Assembly (NCBI GenBank): GCA_019239785.1
Contig: JAFAZM010000359.1
Coordinates: 1 to 5,299, forward strand
DNA from: Sphingomonadaceae bacterium
GTDB lineage: Bacteria; Pseudomonadota; Alphaproteobacteria; Sphingomonadales; Sphingomonadaceae
Length of the DNA: 5,299 nt
Reading direction: 5' to 3'
Shown: piece after piece, positions 1-5,299 of the stretch
Layout of the letters: each line of letters begins with the position of its first letter
Numbering within the stretch: position 1 is the first letter of the stretch
Notes under the pieces: model-generated
Database searches by the model: none
Told to the model about the DNA's origin: nothing
The model's input: only the letters and a program-made list of their open reading frames with translations
Made by a program: the position numbers and the translations under genes

Positions 1-3
1 CAT
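1..3 (-). CDS. Start codon of a leftward gene leaving the window (possibly gpsA)
   Basis: The first three bases read ATG on the minus strand. They are preceded by a very purine-rich stretch (minus strand GGGGAGGGGGGG, positions 18 to 7), whose GGAG core lies 9 nt from the ATG, a good ribosome-binding arrangement. Only the start codon is inside the window, so the product cannot be read. In many alphaproteobacteria the gene after tsaD is gpsA, NAD(P)H-dependent glycerol-3-phosphate dehydrogenase, which would fit the position and strand; that is synteny inference only. If correct, the gene is co-directional with tsaD and separated from it by the hairpin repeat. The other nearby minus-strand ATG (23 to 21) is in a different frame and has no ribosome-binding site. 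Confidence 0.35.
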
Positions 4-23
4 TTGCCCCCCCTCCCCAGCAT

Positions 24-107
24 CCGTTCGGGCTGAGCTTGTCGAAGCCCTTCCCTTTCTTCGGCTGCAAGAGAAGGAAGGCCCTTCGACAGGCTCAGGG
101 CGAACGG
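24..107. repeat. Long hairpin of two inverted REP-like units after tsaD
   Basis: The arms CCGTTCG...(24 onward) and ...CGAACGG (ending 107) are inverted copies of one unit. The paired blocks are CCGTTCG, CTGAGC, TGTCGAAG and CCTTCC, interrupted by a GG/CC mismatch, one G:U-type position and a one-base offset; the tip is near TCTT / AAGA around 57-73. The unit (CTTCGACAGGCTCAGGGCGAAC on the right arm) resembles an extragenic palindrome that I know as frequent in sphingomonads and some other proteobacteria. It begins 14 nt after the tsaD stop. No T-run follows on either strand, so it is not a classical intrinsic terminator, but the stem could still stop transcription or protect the tsaD mRNA 3' end. 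Confidence 0.8.
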
Positions 108-121
108 TGGGAGAAAGGCTC

Positions 122-1156
122 TCACGCCTTCACCCCGGCGCCGCGCGCTTTCTCGGCAGTGGGATCGAGCGGCCAGCGGGCGCGGGCGGGCGCGTCGAGC
201 CCGTCGACCAGGCCCGCATCGAGACGCAGGGCGCCGGCCCAGGCGATCATCGCCGCATTGTCGGTGCAGAGCCAGAGAGGCGGCGCGGCGAAGGGCAAGC
301 CGTGCCCGCCAGCGAGCTTGGTGAGCGCGTCCCGGATCGCCTGGTTGGCAGCGACGCCGCCGGCGACGACCAGCGCCGTCGCACCCGGCGCAGCCTCGAT
401 CGCCCGCCGGGTGCGGTCGACCAGGCAGTCGACCACCGCCTGCTGGAAGGAGGCGGCGATGTCGGCGGCGCTGTAGCGCCCGGTCTCGCTCGCGCGCAGC
501 ACCGCGCTCTTGAGCCCGGCGAAGGAGAAATGTGGCTCCGCCGAACCGAGCAAGGGGCGCGGCAGCGGCACCGCGTGCGGATCGCCCTCCGCGGCGGCGC
601 GCTCGACCGCGGGGCCGCCGGGAAAGCCGAGGCCAAGCAGTTTCGCGCTCTTGTCGAAGGCCTCGCCGGCGGCGTCGTCGATCGTGGTGGCGAGGCGCCG
701 GTAGCGGCCCACCCCTTCGACGAACAGCAACTGGCAATGACCGCCCGAGACCAGCAGCAGCAGATAGGGGAAAGCAAGATCGGGATCGCTCAGCATCGGC
801 GAGAGGGCATGGCCCTCGAGATGATTGACTGCGACCAGCGGCTTGCCTGCCGCAAGCGCCAGCCCCTTGGCGGTCACCAGGCCGACCATGACCCCGCCGA
901 TCAGCCCGGGCCCGGCGGTCGCGGCGACCGCGTCCACCGCGTCCAGCCCGATCTCCGCTTCGGCCAGCACCTCCTCGATCAGCGAGGGGAGGATCTCGAC
1001 ATGGGCGCGAGCGGCGATCTCAGGGACGACGCCGCCAAAGGGTCGGTGCGCCGCCTCCTGCCCGGCAAGGCGATGGGCGAGGATGCGCCGGTCCGACGTC
1101 ACCAGGGCGGCGGCGGTCTCGTCGCAGCTCGATTCGATGCCGAGGATCAGGCTCAT
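122..1156 (-). CDS. tsaD: tRNA N6-adenosine threonylcarbamoyltransferase TsaD
   Basis: TsaD transfers the threonylcarbamoyl group from threonylcarbamoyl-AMP to N6 of A37 in tRNAs that read ANN codons, working in the cytoplasm with TsaB and TsaE. The 344-residue product has the family's usual length (E. coli about 337) and all its signatures in order: GIESSCDET at 6-14, GGVVPEIAARAH at 41-52, the metal-binding NHLEGH with H112 and H116, SGGH at 137-140, DDAAGEAFDK at 160-169, FPGGP at 178-182, FSFAGLKSA at 210-218, AGGVAAN at 265-271, and CTDNAAMIA with the third metal ligand D299. The ATG at 1156 is chosen because MSLILGIESSCDE is the standard N-terminus and a GGGAAGG ribosome-binding site lies 5 nt upstream. 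The frame stays open far beyond it, across antisense hemC, but that extension is not TsaD-like. The gene faces away from hemC, an arrangement common in alphaproteobacteria. Confidence 0.97.
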   Translation of the reverse strand: MSLILGIESSCDETAAALVTSDRRILAHRLAGQEAAHRPFGGVVPEIAARAHVEILPSLIEEVLAEAEIGLDAVDAVAATAGPGLIGGVMVGLVTAKGLALAAGKPLVAVNHLEGHALSPMLSDPDLAFPYLLLLVSGGHCQLLFVEGVGRYRRLATTIDDAAGEAFDKSAKLLGLGFPGGPAVERAAAEGDPHAVPLPRPLLGSAEPHFSFAGLKSAVLRASETGRYSAADIAASFQQAVVDCLVDRTRRAIEAAPGATALVVAGGVAANQAIRDALTKLAGGHGLPFAAPPLWLCTDNAAMIAWAGALRLDAGLVDGLDAPARARWPLDPTAEKARGAGVKA

Positions 1157-1201
1157 CGCGGCCTTCCCTGCCACCCGGGGAGTGGCTAGCACAAGCGCGC
1201 T
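1157..1201. promoter_or_regulatory. Divergent tsaD/hemC intergenic region with a small dyad
   Basis: Only 45 bp separate the two divergent start codons, so the tsaD and hemC promoters must overlap here or extend into the opposite coding sequence. At the centre is a small dyad, CCAC (1171-1174) and GTGG (1182-1185) around a CCGGGG core, which could be an operator or chance in GC-rich DNA. I see no convincing -35/-10 pair on either strand. The only clear element is the tsaD ribosome-binding site (minus strand GGGAAGG, 1168 to 1162). On the hemC side the nearest purine run, GGGGAG at 1177-1182, is 19 nt from the ATG, too far for a normal Shine-Dalgarno role. Confidence 0.45.
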
Positions 1202-2071
1202 ATGGATCGTCCCCTGCGCATCGGCACCCGCGGTTCCCCCCTCGCCCTGCTCCAGGCGCGGATGGTCGCGGACGCGTTGCGGGCCGCGCACGGCTGGGAC
1301 GAGGCGGCAGTCGAGATCGTCCCGATCACCACCACCGGCGACGTGATCCAGGATCGGCCGCTCGCGGAAGTTGGCGGCAAGGCGCTCTGGACCAAGGAGC
1401 TCGACGCCTGCCTCGCCGAAGGGCGCACCGATCTTTCCGTCCATTCGATGAAGGACGTCGAGACGGTCCGGCCGGCCCTGTTCGCGATCGCCGCAATGCT
1501 GGAAAGGGCCGATACGCGCGACCGGCTGATCGGCGCCGAAAGCCTCGACGCGCTGCCGAAAGGCGCGACCGTCGGCACCTCGTCGCCGCGCCGCGCCGCC
1601 CAGCTCCTTGCCCGCCGGCCGGACCTCGAGACCGTGCCGATCCGCGGCAATGTGCAGACGCGGCTGGCGAAGATCGCCCGCGGCGAGGTGGATGCGACCC
1701 TGCTTGCCGCGGCGGGCCTCGAGCGGCTGGGCATCGCCGAGGGTGTGCCGCTCGCTCTGTTGCCGGCGCCGGCGCAGGGCGCGATCGGCGTGGAGATATT
1801 GGCCGGCCGCGAGAAGCTGCGCGAGCTGCTGCTCGCCATCGACCATAAGCCGACGCACGAGGCCGTGATGACGGAGCGCGCGTTCCTGGCGGCGCTCGGC
1901 GGCGATTGCCATAGCGCGGTCGCCGCGCTCGCGCGTGGTGGCACGCTGGAGGGGGAAATCCTCAGCGCCGACGGCAGCGAGATCCAGGCCGGCGAGGGCG
2001 CGCCCGAAGAACTGGCGGCGCGGCTGCTCGCGGCGGCCAGCCCGGCCTTGCGGGCAATGTTCTCGCGATGA
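1202..2071 (+). CDS. hemC: Porphobilinogen deaminase (hydroxymethylbilane synthase) HemC
   Basis: HemC polymerises four porphobilinogen molecules into the linear tetrapyrrole hydroxymethylbilane in the cytoplasm. The 289-residue protein is slightly shorter than E. coli HemC (313) but complete. It shows RIGTRGSPLAL at 6-16, the catalytic HSMKDV with K84 and D85, the substrate/cofactor-binding arginines in GTSSPRR (R130, R131) and IRGNVQTRL (R148, R154), QGAIGVE at 192-198, and LGGDCHSAVA with C236 as the dipyrromethane-cofactor cysteine. An in-frame TAG at 1187-1189 rules out any longer start, and MDRPLRIGTRGSPLAL is a normal N-terminus, so ATG 1202 is firm even though no good Shine-Dalgarno precedes it. 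The stop overlaps the hemD start as ATGA, so the two are translationally coupled. Confidence 0.97.
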   Translation: MDRPLRIGTRGSPLALLQARMVADALRAAHGWDEAAVEIVPITTTGDVIQDRPLAEVGGKALWTKELDACLAEGRTDLSVHSMKDVETVRPALFAIAAMLERADTRDRLIGAESLDALPKGATVGTSSPRRAAQLLARRPDLETVPIRGNVQTRLAKIARGEVDATLLAAAGLERLGIAEGVPLALLPAPAQGAIGVEILAGREKLRELLLAIDHKPTHEAVMTERAFLAALGGDCHSAVAALARGGTLEGEILSADGSEIQAGEGAPEELAARLLAAASPALRAMFSR

Positions 2072-2709
2072 AGCTGGTGATCGTCCGCCCGCAGCCGGGC
2101 GCCGACGAGACGGCGGCGCGGGCGCGGGCGCTCGGGCTCGAGCCGCTCGTCACGCCCTTGTTCGAGACCCGGCCGCTCGCCTGGAGCCCACCCGACCCGG
2201 CGGCGTTCGACGCCGTGCTGCTGACCAGCGCGGCTGCGGCTCGGCTCGGCGGCGAGGGGCTGCAGCCCTTCCTCCATCTGCCCTGCTATGCGGTGGGCGA
2301 GCGCACTGCTGGGGCGGCGCGCGCGGCCGGCTTCGCCGACGTCAGGACCGGCTCCTCGGACGGCGCCGCGCTGGCGACCATGGCGGCCCGGAATGGAGCC
2401 CGTTCCCTGCTGCATCTCGGTGGACGTGACCATGTGCCGCTTCCGAACGCCACCCACATCGCCGTCTACGCCGCCGAGCCCTGCGGCGCCCTGCCCGCGA
2501 AGCTCGGCGAAGCGGTCGTGCTGCTCCATTCCGCCCGCGCCGCAACCCGCGTCGCCGAGCTGGCCGGCGACCGAAGCAAGCTCGTCCTTGCCGCGATCAG
2601 CGCGCAGACCGCGGCCGCGGTGGGCATCGGCTGGAAGGCGGTGGCGGTGGCGGAAACGCCCCGCGACGAGGCCTTGCTGGAGCTTGCCGTCAAGCTGTGC
2701 CAGACGTAG
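2068..2709 (+). CDS. hemD: Uroporphyrinogen-III synthase HemD
   Basis: HemD closes hydroxymethylbilane into uroporphyrinogen III while inverting ring D. The family is poorly conserved in sequence, but this 213-residue protein has its usual landmarks: VIVRPQPGA at 4-12, LLTSAAAA at 51-58, YAVGERTA at 74-81 ahead of GF, LHLGGRD at 115-121, the conserved tyrosine in VYAAEP (Y134), LLHSARAA at 152-159, and AISAQTAAAVG at 176-186. These correspond to the two domains of the bilobed fold. It is shorter than E. coli HemD (246), mainly through short loops, with no sign of truncation. The identification is strengthened by its position: its ATG overlaps the hemC stop by 4 nt (ATGA), and no separate ribosome-binding site is obvious, as expected for translational coupling. 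Confidence 0.93.
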   Translation: MKLVIVRPQPGADETAARARALGLEPLVTPLFETRPLAWSPPDPAAFDAVLLTSAAAARLGGEGLQPFLHLPCYAVGERTAGAARAAGFADVRTGSSDGAALATMAARNGARSLLHLGGRDHVPLPNATHIAVYAAEPCGALPAKLGEAVVLLHSARAATRVAELAGDRSKLVLAAISAQTAAAVGIGWKAVAVAETPRDEALLELAVKLCQT

Positions 2710-2714
2710 GGCGG

Positions 2715-2721
2715 AACGAGG
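2715..2721 (+). promoter_or_regulatory. Ribosome-binding site of the Mic60-like gene
   Basis: AACGAGG lies 4 nt before the ATG at 2726, inside the 16-nt gap after the hemD stop. It is a moderate Shine-Dalgarno match. It decides the start: the same frame is open back to 2288, but that part is only an out-of-frame reading of hemD. Confidence 0.55.
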
Positions 2722-2725
2722 CGAG

Positions 2726-3664
2726 ATGAACGGCGAATACGACCCTGTAGACCCCTATGCACCGCCGAGGCGGCGCGGCTGGGCGAGCGCTCTGCTCCTC
2801 CCGGGGGTCGCCTTCCTGCTCGGCCTCGGCGTGATGGGCTATGTGCTCGGCCATTGGCAGGCGGGCGCCCGCGCGCTCGGCATCGTCGCCGAGCCGGCGC
2901 CGGCGGTCGAACCGGCGCCCGAGCCCGCGCCGCCGCCGGTCACGGTGCAGACGCCGGCCCCGGCCATGCCCGCCCCGGCGCCCGGCGCCGGGCAGGAGCC
3001 GCAGCGCATCGCCATCGATCCCGACCTCGCCCGCCGCGTCGCCGAGCTCGAGCAGCGGATCGGCAGCGTCGACACCCAATCGCGCGCAGCCGTCGGCAAT
3101 GCCGACCGCGCCGAGGGGCTCCTCGTCGCCTTCGCCGCGCGCCGCGCGCTCGATCGCGGCGTCTCTTTGGGCTTCCTCGAATCGATGCTCCAGCAGCGCT
3201 TCGGCCAGAACCAGCCCAATGCGGTCGGCCGGATCATCTTCGCCTCGCACAATCCGGTGACCCTGCAGGACCTTCAGCTCGGCCTGCAGGAAGCGGGGCC
3301 GCGGCTGGTCGGCGCGCCGCCGGACACCGGCTGGTGGGATTCGCTGAAGGCCGAGCTCGGCTCGCTGATCACCGTGCGCCGCGAAGGCACGCCTTCCACC
3401 GAGCCTTCCGAGCGGCTGCGTCGCGCCCAGCAAAGGCTCGACGCCGGCCAGGTCGAGGTCGCCCTGGCCGAGGTGCTCCGGATCCCGGCCCGCGACAATG
3501 CCGCCGACTGGATCCGCAAGGCGCAGATCTACGTCGCCGCCCGTGCCGCGCTCGACGCGATCGAGACCGCGGCCCTGGTCGAGCAGCGCCCGCCGGCCGC
3601 GGCGCCGCCGGCACCGGCTGCGCCGCCCCAGCAGGCCCCGGCGCGGCCGGCTAGACCTCGATAA
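2726..3664 (+). CDS. Mic60/mitofilin-like inner-membrane protein (COG4223 type)
   Basis: The 312-residue protein has the layout of alphaproteobacterial Mic60. A short basic cytoplasmic N-terminus (RRR at 15-17) leads into one transmembrane helix (about 20-42). A Pro/Ala/Glu-rich periplasmic spacer follows (about 54-90), then a short helical, possibly coiled-coil stretch (about 98-125), and a C-terminal mitofilin-like region (about 200-285) with the typical pattern of LGSLITVRR, then LRRAQQRLDAGQVEVALAEV, then WIRKAQIYVAARAALDAI. No cleavable signal peptide is evident, so the helix should act as an anchor. In alphaproteobacteria the Mic60 homologue often sits next to hemC/hemD, as here, and is implicated in forming inner-membrane invaginations and contacts with the outer membrane, like mitochondrial Mic60. 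The central helical part is short for the family. The last 14 nt overlap the convergent phosphoesterase gene. A generic membrane protein is the alternative, but context and C-terminus favour Mic60. Confidence 0.82.
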   Translation: MNGEYDPVDPYAPPRRRGWASALLLPGVAFLLGLGVMGYVLGHWQAGARALGIVAEPAPAVEPAPEPAPPPVTVQTPAPAMPAPAPGAGQEPQRIAIDPDLARRVAELEQRIGSVDTQSRAAVGNADRAEGLLVAFAARRALDRGVSLGFLESMLQQRFGQNQPNAVGRIIFASHNPVTLQDLQLGLQEAGPRLVGAPPDTGWWDSLKAELGSLITVRREGTPSTEPSERLRRAQQRLDAGQVEVALAEVLRIPARDNAADWIRKAQIYVAARAALDAIETAALVEQRPPAAAPPAPAAPPQQAPARPARPR

Positions 3665-4379
3665 GGGCGTAGGGGCGGCCCTCGGCCGCCTGGACCACCA
3701 TCTGCGCGCAATTGTAGACCGGCGTGCCGCGGGGCGTCTTGCCGGCGAAGGTGCCGCGATGGGCGTGGCCGTGGACGACCGCGGCGACATGGTCGAAGCG
3801 GTCGATCGCGTCCGCGAGGCGCGAGCAGCCGAGGAACGGGTAGATTTCGCAGGGCTCGCCGACCACCGTCTCCAGCACCGGCGCATAATGGAGCACGGCG
3901 ACGCTACGCTCCGTCTTCAGCGAGCGCAGCGCATTTTCGAGCCGCCGCGCCTCGTCCAGCGCCGCATCGACGAAGGCCTTGATCGCCGCCTCGCCGAACG
4001 CGCCAAGCTCGCCGCGGCCGAAGCCGCCGAGGAAGCCCTTCACGCCGGCGAAGCCGACCTCGCGGATCACCACCGCCTGCTCGGCAAGCACGGTAACGCC
4101 GGCGGCGTGCAGGATGCGGGCGACCTCCTCGTGCTGGCCGCATTCGTAATCGTGATTGCCGAGCACGCCGACGGTGGGGATCGTGCAGTGGCGCAAATCC
4201 TCGGCAAGGATCTCCGCCTCGCGGATCTTGCCGAAATTGGTGAGGTCGCCGCAGAGCGCGAGCACGTCCGCGGCTTCCGAAATCTCCTCGAACATCTCGC
4301 GGTAGCGATGCTCGGACGCTTCGGTGACGTGGAGGTCGCCGATCGCGGCGAGCCGGATCCGCTCAGGGCTTGCGCTCAT
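3651..4379 (-). CDS. Calcineurin-like metallophosphoesterase
   Basis: This is a 242-residue cytoplasmic protein, with no signal peptide or membrane segment. It carries every metal-binding motif of the calcineurin-like superfamily: GDLH (D15, H17), GDLTN (D45), GNHD (N75, H76, D77), LHY (H164) and GHAH (H203, H205). An active two-metal phosphoesterase is therefore expected; the substrate (nucleotide, phosphoprotein or nucleic-acid end) cannot be read. Residues 115-185 hold a helical insert and an EIYPFLGCSRL stretch that may shape the substrate pocket. The ATG at 4379 is chosen over the ATG at 4442 because MSASPERIRLAAIGDLH puts the first motif at the usual distance from the N-terminus, and GAGGAG lies 4 nt upstream. 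The start lies inside the 3' end of the nucleotidyltransferase gene (17-nt overlap), indicating coupled translation. The stop is inside the end of the convergent Mic60-like gene. Confidence 0.9.
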   Translation of the reverse strand: MSASPERIRLAAIGDLHVTEASEHRYREMFEEISEAADVLALCGDLTNFGKIREAEILAEDLRHCTIPTVGVLGNHDYECGQHEEVARILHAAGVTVLAEQAVVIREVGFAGVKGFLGGFGRGELGAFGEAAIKAFVDAALDEARRLENALRSLKTERSVAVLHYAPVLETVVGEPCEIYPFLGCSRLADAIDRFDHVAAVVHGHAHRGTFAGKTPRGTPVYNCAQMVVQAAEGRPYALIEV

Positions 4380-5151
4380 GCCGCTCCTCGATCCCCTTGC
4401 CGACCACGTCGGCAAAGCCCCATTCGGCGATGTCCATGACATAGTCGCGCGGGCTGAACAGCCGGCCGCGGCAGATCCGCATCCGCGCCGCCGGCATGTC
4501 CGCCTGCGCCTGCAGCCGCGCGATCAGTTCGTCGAACAGCCAGCGCGGGATGCATTCGCGCTCGGTCGGGTAGATGAAGCGGAAATTGAGGACGTGGATC
4601 AGCAGCACCTCCCAATAGAGCTCCATCGCGTCGAGCAGGTAGCGCCAGTCGATCTCCGCATGCTTCTTGAGGATGACATGGGCGACGTCGGCGCCGTCAT
4701 AGCGGTAGCGGTCCTGCAGGAAGAGCTTCGAGAGGACGAATTCGGTCGGCGGGGTGATGCGGACGTTGGTGCCGTAGATCTCGGCTTCATAGGCCTGCTG
4801 GAACCAATGGTCGGTGACCGGGATGCTCGCGGTCGACATGTTGTAGATGACGTCGAAGAAATGCTCGTCCTTCCAGACCTTGCCGATCCAGCGTTCGTCC
4901 TCGATGTCGATCCGGTAGCCGCGGCCCTTGAAGAAGCCGAGGATCTTGGGCGCGTCCGAGGGCTTGCAGAAGACGTCGAGATCCTTGGTCGGCCGAGTGA
5001 TTCCGGTGAAGCAGGCGAGCGCGTAGGTGCCCGAGAGGAGGAAGGGGATCCCCGATTCCTTCAGCAGGCGAAGGCTTTCGACATAGAAGTCGACCGCTTC
5101 GGGCGGAGGCTCGAACTTCGAGGAATCGACGGAGTCGAGGAGGTTGCTCAC
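4363..5151 (-). CDS. Nucleotidyltransferase-fold protein (minimal NTase / AbiEii-like)
   Basis: This 262-residue protein carries the DNA polymerase beta-type nucleotidyltransferase signature. LLSGTYALA (38-46) is the glycine-containing nucleotide loop, TKDLDVF (55-61) gives the first two catalytic aspartates (D57, D59), and FFDVIYN (98-104) supplies the third (D100). FVLSKLFLQDR (138-148) resembles the helix following the core in AbiEii-like and related minimal NTases. About 95 C-terminal residues are helical and end in RGRLFSPRDYVMDIAEWGF, which I cannot assign to a named domain. The protein should transfer an NMP to an unknown acceptor. The start is GTG at 5151, with GAGGGG almost adjacent; no ATG occurs in frame before residue 105. 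It is the upstream gene of a two-gene unit with the phosphoesterase, overlapping by 17 nt. No AbiEi-like antitoxin is next to it, so a toxin role is unsupported. Confidence 0.83.
   Translation of the reverse strand: MSNLLDSVDSSKFEPPPEAVDFYVESLRLLKESGIPFLLSGTYALACFTGITRPTKDLDVFCKPSDAPKILGFFKGRGYRIDIEDERWIGKVWKDEHFFDVIYNMSTASIPVTDHWFQQAYEAEIYGTNVRITPPTEFVLSKLFLQDRYRYDGADVAHVILKKHAEIDWRYLLDAMELYWEVLLIHVLNFRFIYPTERECIPRWLFDELIARLQAQADMPAARMRICRGRLFSPRDYVMDIAEWGFADVVGKGIEERHERKP
4384..4389 (-). promoter_or_regulatory. Ribosome-binding site of the metallophosphoesterase inside the upstream gene
   Basis: GAGGAG on the minus strand, 4 nt before the ATG at 4379, lies within the last codons of the nucleotidyltransferase gene (encoding Glu-Glu). 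It is the strongest Shine-Dalgarno sequence inside the window's gene clusters and decides the phosphoesterase start. Confidence 0.7.
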
Positions 5152-5299
5152 GCCCCTCGTAACGGGGGCGAAGCCGATGCGTTCCCGCCGGGACCCGCGC
5201 TGGAAGGCTGCCGCGGCCCGGGTGGACGAACCGGCGGACCGTGCTTATCCCGTCTTGCGTGATGGCGCACTTCTTCCGGCGGGACCGATCCCGGCCGCG
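5152..5299. other. Unassigned region upstream of the nucleotidyltransferase gene
   Basis: No gene can be assigned with confidence in these last 148 bases. A plus-strand frame opens with ATG at 5177 and stays open for 41 codons to the window edge, beginning MRSRRDPRWKAAAARVDE. Its third codon positions are less GC-rich than in the neighbouring genes and it has no clear ribosome-binding site. A minus-strand frame is open from the edge to a TGA that overlaps the GTG start as GTGA, but its product is rich in Pro, Arg and Gly and looks like noise. The promoter for the nucleotidyltransferase/phosphoesterase pair probably lies here or beyond the edge; the less GC-rich stretch around 5240-5275 is the best candidate area. 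Confidence 0.3.
5153..5158 (-). promoter_or_regulatory. Ribosome-binding site supporting the GTG start of the nucleotidyltransferase
   Basis: GAGGGG on the minus strand lies just before the GTG at 5151 (GAGG is 3 nt away). The spacing is tighter than ideal, but it is the only purine-rich match near any possible start of this frame. Confidence 0.5.

Noticed and set aside
107..1189. Long plus-strand open frame across tsaD
   Set aside because: It mirrors tsaD on the other strand and its product is Arg/Gly/Asp-rich with no recognisable domain.
1157..1912. A 252-codon upstream extension of the tsaD frame, antisense to hemC
   Set aside because: It lies wholly opposite hemC and the intergenic gap, its translation is Arg/Gly-rich with no family motif, and TsaD proteins begin where the 1156 start puts them. 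The open frame comes from GC-rich codon bias.
1186..2529. 447-codon minus-strand open frame across hemC and hemD
   Set aside because: It is antisense to two clearly identified genes, rich in Ser/Arg/Ala, and without motifs.
2288..2725. Upstream extension of the Mic60-like frame into hemD
   Set aside because: The added residues are an out-of-frame reading of hemD, rich in Arg and Pro. The ATG at 2726 has a ribosome-binding site and is followed by a proper cytoplasmic tail and membrane helix.
2690..3886. 398-codon minus-strand open frame across the Mic60-like gene
   Set aside because: Arg-rich shadow translation that also overlaps the real phosphoesterase gene in another frame.
3498..4439. 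Plus-strand open frame across the phosphoesterase
   Set aside because: Antisense to a gene with a full set of catalytic motifs; its product shows none.
4380..4442. Alternative phosphoesterase start 21 codons upstream
   Set aside because: It would bury much more of the gene in the nucleotidyltransferase and adds a non-conserved Ser/Arg-rich tail. The start at 4379 has a GAGGAG ribosome-binding site.
4363..5151. Type IV toxin-antitoxin (AbiE) interpretation of the nucleotidyltransferase
   Set aside because: No AbiEi-type winged-helix antitoxin gene is adjacent inside the window; the partner is a phosphoesterase instead.
4324..5262. Plus-strand open frame across the nucleotidyltransferase
   Set aside because: Asp/Val/Gly-rich antisense translation of a gene with clear nucleotidyltransferase motifs; no domain of its own.
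5244..5272. Promoter for the nucleotidyltransferase with a GATAAG -10 on the minus strand
   Set aside because: The hexamer 17 nt upstream (AAGTGC) is a poor -35, and one weak -10-like match is not enough.

Overview
This window is compact, strongly GC-rich (near 70% by eye) bacterial chromosome. It looks like an alphaproteobacterium, most likely of the Sphingomonadales. Three things point there: the divergent tsaD / hemC pair, the hemC-hemD-mic60 order known from alphaproteobacteria, and a palindromic repeat of the CTTCGACAGGCTCAGGGCGAAC type that is common in sphingomonad genomes. The lineage is inferred from memory of gene order and repeat type, not from a search.

Layout from left to right. 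Positions 1-3 carry what looks like the start codon of a leftward gene that leaves the window; gpsA is the best guess, from synteny only. Positions 24-107 are a long imperfect hairpin made of two inverted copies of a REP-like unit, lying directly after tsaD. tsaD (122-1156, minus) encodes the t6A tRNA-modification enzyme. Only 45 bp separate it from the rightward cluster hemC (1202-2071), hemD (2068-2709) and a Mic60/mitofilin-like membrane protein (2726-3664). On the right is a leftward pair: a cytoplasmic calcineurin-like metallophosphoesterase (3651-4379), preceded in transcription order by a nucleotidyltransferase-fold protein with a GTG start (4363-5151). The last 148 bases hold no feature I can assign.

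How the genes work together. HemC and HemD are consecutive enzymes turning porphobilinogen into uroporphyrinogen III, the branch point for heme and, where present, chlorophyll and corrinoids. The Mic60 homologue shares their transcript; in alphaproteobacteria this protein is linked to shaping inner-membrane invaginations. TsaD is a housekeeping tRNA modifier facing the opposite way. The nucleotidyltransferase and phosphoesterase overlap by 17 nt and are almost certainly co-translated. They are the least understood part of the window: both keep their full catalytic motifs, suggesting an add/remove or synthesise/degrade pair acting on an unknown phosphorylated or nucleotidylated substrate. The hem-mic60 cluster and this pair converge, with the two stop codons buried in each other's genes.

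All intergenic gaps are short (0-45 bp), and the window shows no insertion sequence, CRISPR array, RNA gene or sign of recent transfer. Most of it is ordinary core genome. The nucleotidyltransferase/phosphoesterase pair and the compact Mic60 are the parts most worth following up.
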